From positions 186,001 through 250,000 of the forward strand of contig NZ_JAHVAP010000002.1 of the NCBI RefSeq assembly GCF_024721155.1: a DNA stretch of 64,000 nt, written 5' to 3'. The translations under genes and the position numbers were made by a program. This DNA is from Mucilaginibacter phenanthrenivorans (GTDB taxonomy: Bacteria; Bacteroidota; Bacteroidia; Sphingobacteriales; Sphingobacteriaceae). Positions 63,202 to 64,000 of the stretch are shown one piece after another (the first letter of the stretch is position 1; every line of letters starts with the position of its first letter). Under the pieces are notes generated by a model. That model did not search any database. It worked only from the letters and a program-made list of their open reading frames with translations, and was not told where the DNA came from.

Positions 63202-63408
63202 TTACGAATTAGTTATAAGCGATGCATATTGAAGACATTGATCAATATCTTCTTTTTCCAAAGCCGGGTAATGTTCAAGGATTTCTGCTTTGCTCATACC
63301 ATTGGCAGTAAGATTAAGCACTATTGATACCGTTATACGCATACCACGTATGCAGGCTTTGCCATTCATAACGTTTGGATCAGATGTAATTCGATCTATA
63401 GTTAGCAT
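63202..63408 (-). CDS. DUF433 domain protein (antitoxin-like)
   Basis: The 68-residue protein matches DUF433: ITSDPNVMNGKACIRGMRI, then ILEHYPALEKEDIDQCLQYA. DUF433 proteins are winged-helix DNA-binding antitoxins, usually encoded beside a DUF5615 PIN-like toxin. No such toxin is adjacent; truA follows instead. It is probably an orphan or solitary regulator. Confidence 0.85.
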   Translation of the reverse strand: MLTIDRITSDPNVMNGKACIRGMRITVSIVLNLTANGMSKAEILEHYPALEKEDIDQCLQYASLITNS

Positions 63409-63623
63409 AGAGTATTTTTCTGTAAATTAGGGTCTTATATATACTTCGGCCAAATTTAAGTAATTATGAAGGAATTGATAGGCCAATTAGCGTTAATAAC
63501 GCATGTGCTTACTTGCCTTTATCATTAATATAGATAACTGTTTGTTTAAATAAATTACATTAAATTTGTATGACGGAAAAGTAGGACTCTAAGTGCATAC
63601 TTTTTCCTTCCAAAATAGTTTGT

Positions 63624-63839
63624 ATGAAATATATCTTAGAAATAGAGGTTGCCGGTGGCGAAGCCACGTTTGTGGAAAAGTTTTTAAAGAATATCTCTTT
63701 TGTAAAAAAGGTAAAGGCCGTTGCATCCAATGAAATTACCAATCCCGCTATTTTGCAGAGCATCGAAGCCTACGAAAATGGTTCTGTGAAACCAACACCA
63801 CTTAATTTAGCCGAATTAAAGTCGATGATTAATGCGTGA
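63624..63839 (+). CDS. Probable antitoxin partner of a YoeB-type toxin
   Basis: The 71-residue protein lies immediately 5' of a YoeB-like gene and overlaps it by 8 bases, typical of toxin-antitoxin operons. It has a beta-alpha start (MKYILEIEVAGGEATF) and a disordered, toxin-binding type C-terminus (TPLNLAELKSMINA). It does not resemble YefM/Phd; the family is unnamed to me. A -7 box TAAATTTG at 63563-63570 lies upstream. The gap 63409-63623 otherwise shows nothing notable. Confidence 0.72.
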   Translation: MKYILEIEVAGGEATFVEKFLKNISFVKKVKAVASNEITNPAILQSIEAYENGSVKPTPLNLAELKSMINA

Positions 63840-64000
63840 ACTCCATTTTATGCCTAAAGCCTGGCAAGACTTGGGATGGTGGGTGAAAAATGATTTAAAA
63901 GGCGTAAAAAAGATTCATAGTCTTTTAGAGAGTTGTTGCAAAACGCCTTTCGAAGGGATTGGCCAACCCGAGCCTCTTAAGGCTAACTATTCAGGCTATT
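63832..64000 (+). CDS. yoeB: Txe/YoeB family mRNA interferase toxin (3' truncated by window edge)
   Basis: Reading from ATG 63832, 56 codons are visible: MRELHFMPKAWQDLGWW, LKGVKKIHSLLESC and TPFEGIGQPEPLKAN, the core of YoeB/Txe toxins that cleave mRNA on the ribosome. The frame runs open to the window edge; the C-terminal catalytic His-Tyr is outside. Start overlaps the antitoxin stop. Confidence 0.88.
   Translation, partial: MRELHFMPKAWQDLGWWVKNDLKGVKKIHSLLESCCKTPFEGIGQPEPLKANYSGY

Noticed and set aside
1-64000. tRNA or rRNA genes
   Set aside because: No TpsiC-arm consensus with a paired acceptor stem or rRNA segment was recognised in the intergenic gaps; a covariance-model scan would be decisive.

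Overview
The window reads as chromosomal DNA of a Bacteroidota bacterium, most likely Sphingobacteriaceae (Mucilaginibacter/Pedobacter type). The reasons are the short primary sigma factor without region 1.1, promoters of the TAnnTTTG type, GldC, a T9SS/gliding-type C-terminal domain, CarboxypepD_reg-like proteins, many SPII lipoproteins, and intergenic gaps filled with imperfect inverted repeats built from reiterated words. No tRNA, rRNA, CRISPR array, prophage or intact insertion sequence was recognised.

Layout. 1-1636: the 3' end of a DEAD-box helicase gene, two small membrane proteins and gldC. 1734-8552: a signalling operon of hybrid kinase (CHASE3-GAF-HK-three REC), CheR, CheB and REC-PAS-HK-REC. 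9233-23739: a dispersed cytochrome c maturation set (ccmB, ccmC, ccmD, a ccmE-like gene lacking the haem motif, a cysteine-type ccmE, ccmF). It is interrupted by an iron cluster (porin, Rieske lipoprotein, imelysin, di-haem oxidoreductase) behind a 27-bp palindromic operator, by a glutamate dehydrogenase-family gene and by a T9SS cargo protein. 23750-30178: a PhyH-like oxygenase, a DUF2520 protein, ferredoxin, IscX, KdsC-like phosphatase, Maf and a secreted M1 peptidase.

30318-35632 is the most unusual part. Two tandem paralogous proteins carry a conserved HCxxCCK segment, a membrane anchor and a CarboxypepD_reg-like domain. They are followed by a tightly packed four-gene cassette: an Lgt-fold membrane protein with altered active-site positions, a radical SAM protein resembling the tetraether synthase (Tes/MJ0619) family, and two paralogous small membrane proteins. 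The cassette sits between an intact ppx/gppA-type gene and a decayed fragment resembling that gene's 3' end. I regard it as the best candidate for an undescribed system, possibly acting on membrane lipid or lipoprotein acyl chains; this is inference.

35976-48069: an ABC exporter pair, a BNR glycosidase, dnaJ-grpE, ftsE, sucC with a five-unit 43-bp repeat array upstream, lolD, an MBL hydrolase and rpoD. 48181-58406: a retropepsin-like protein, a secreted protein with four CBM48-like modules, PhzF, an SDR, smc, an S41 peptidase lipoprotein and a HAD-like protein with a changed nucleophile. 58501-64000: a YdeI-like protein, an ArsR-AHSA1-AHSA1 operon with twin operators, a VF530-like protein, a degenerate DEAD-box pseudohelicase, truA, an orphan DUF433 gene and a YoeB-type toxin-antitoxin pair cut by the window edge.
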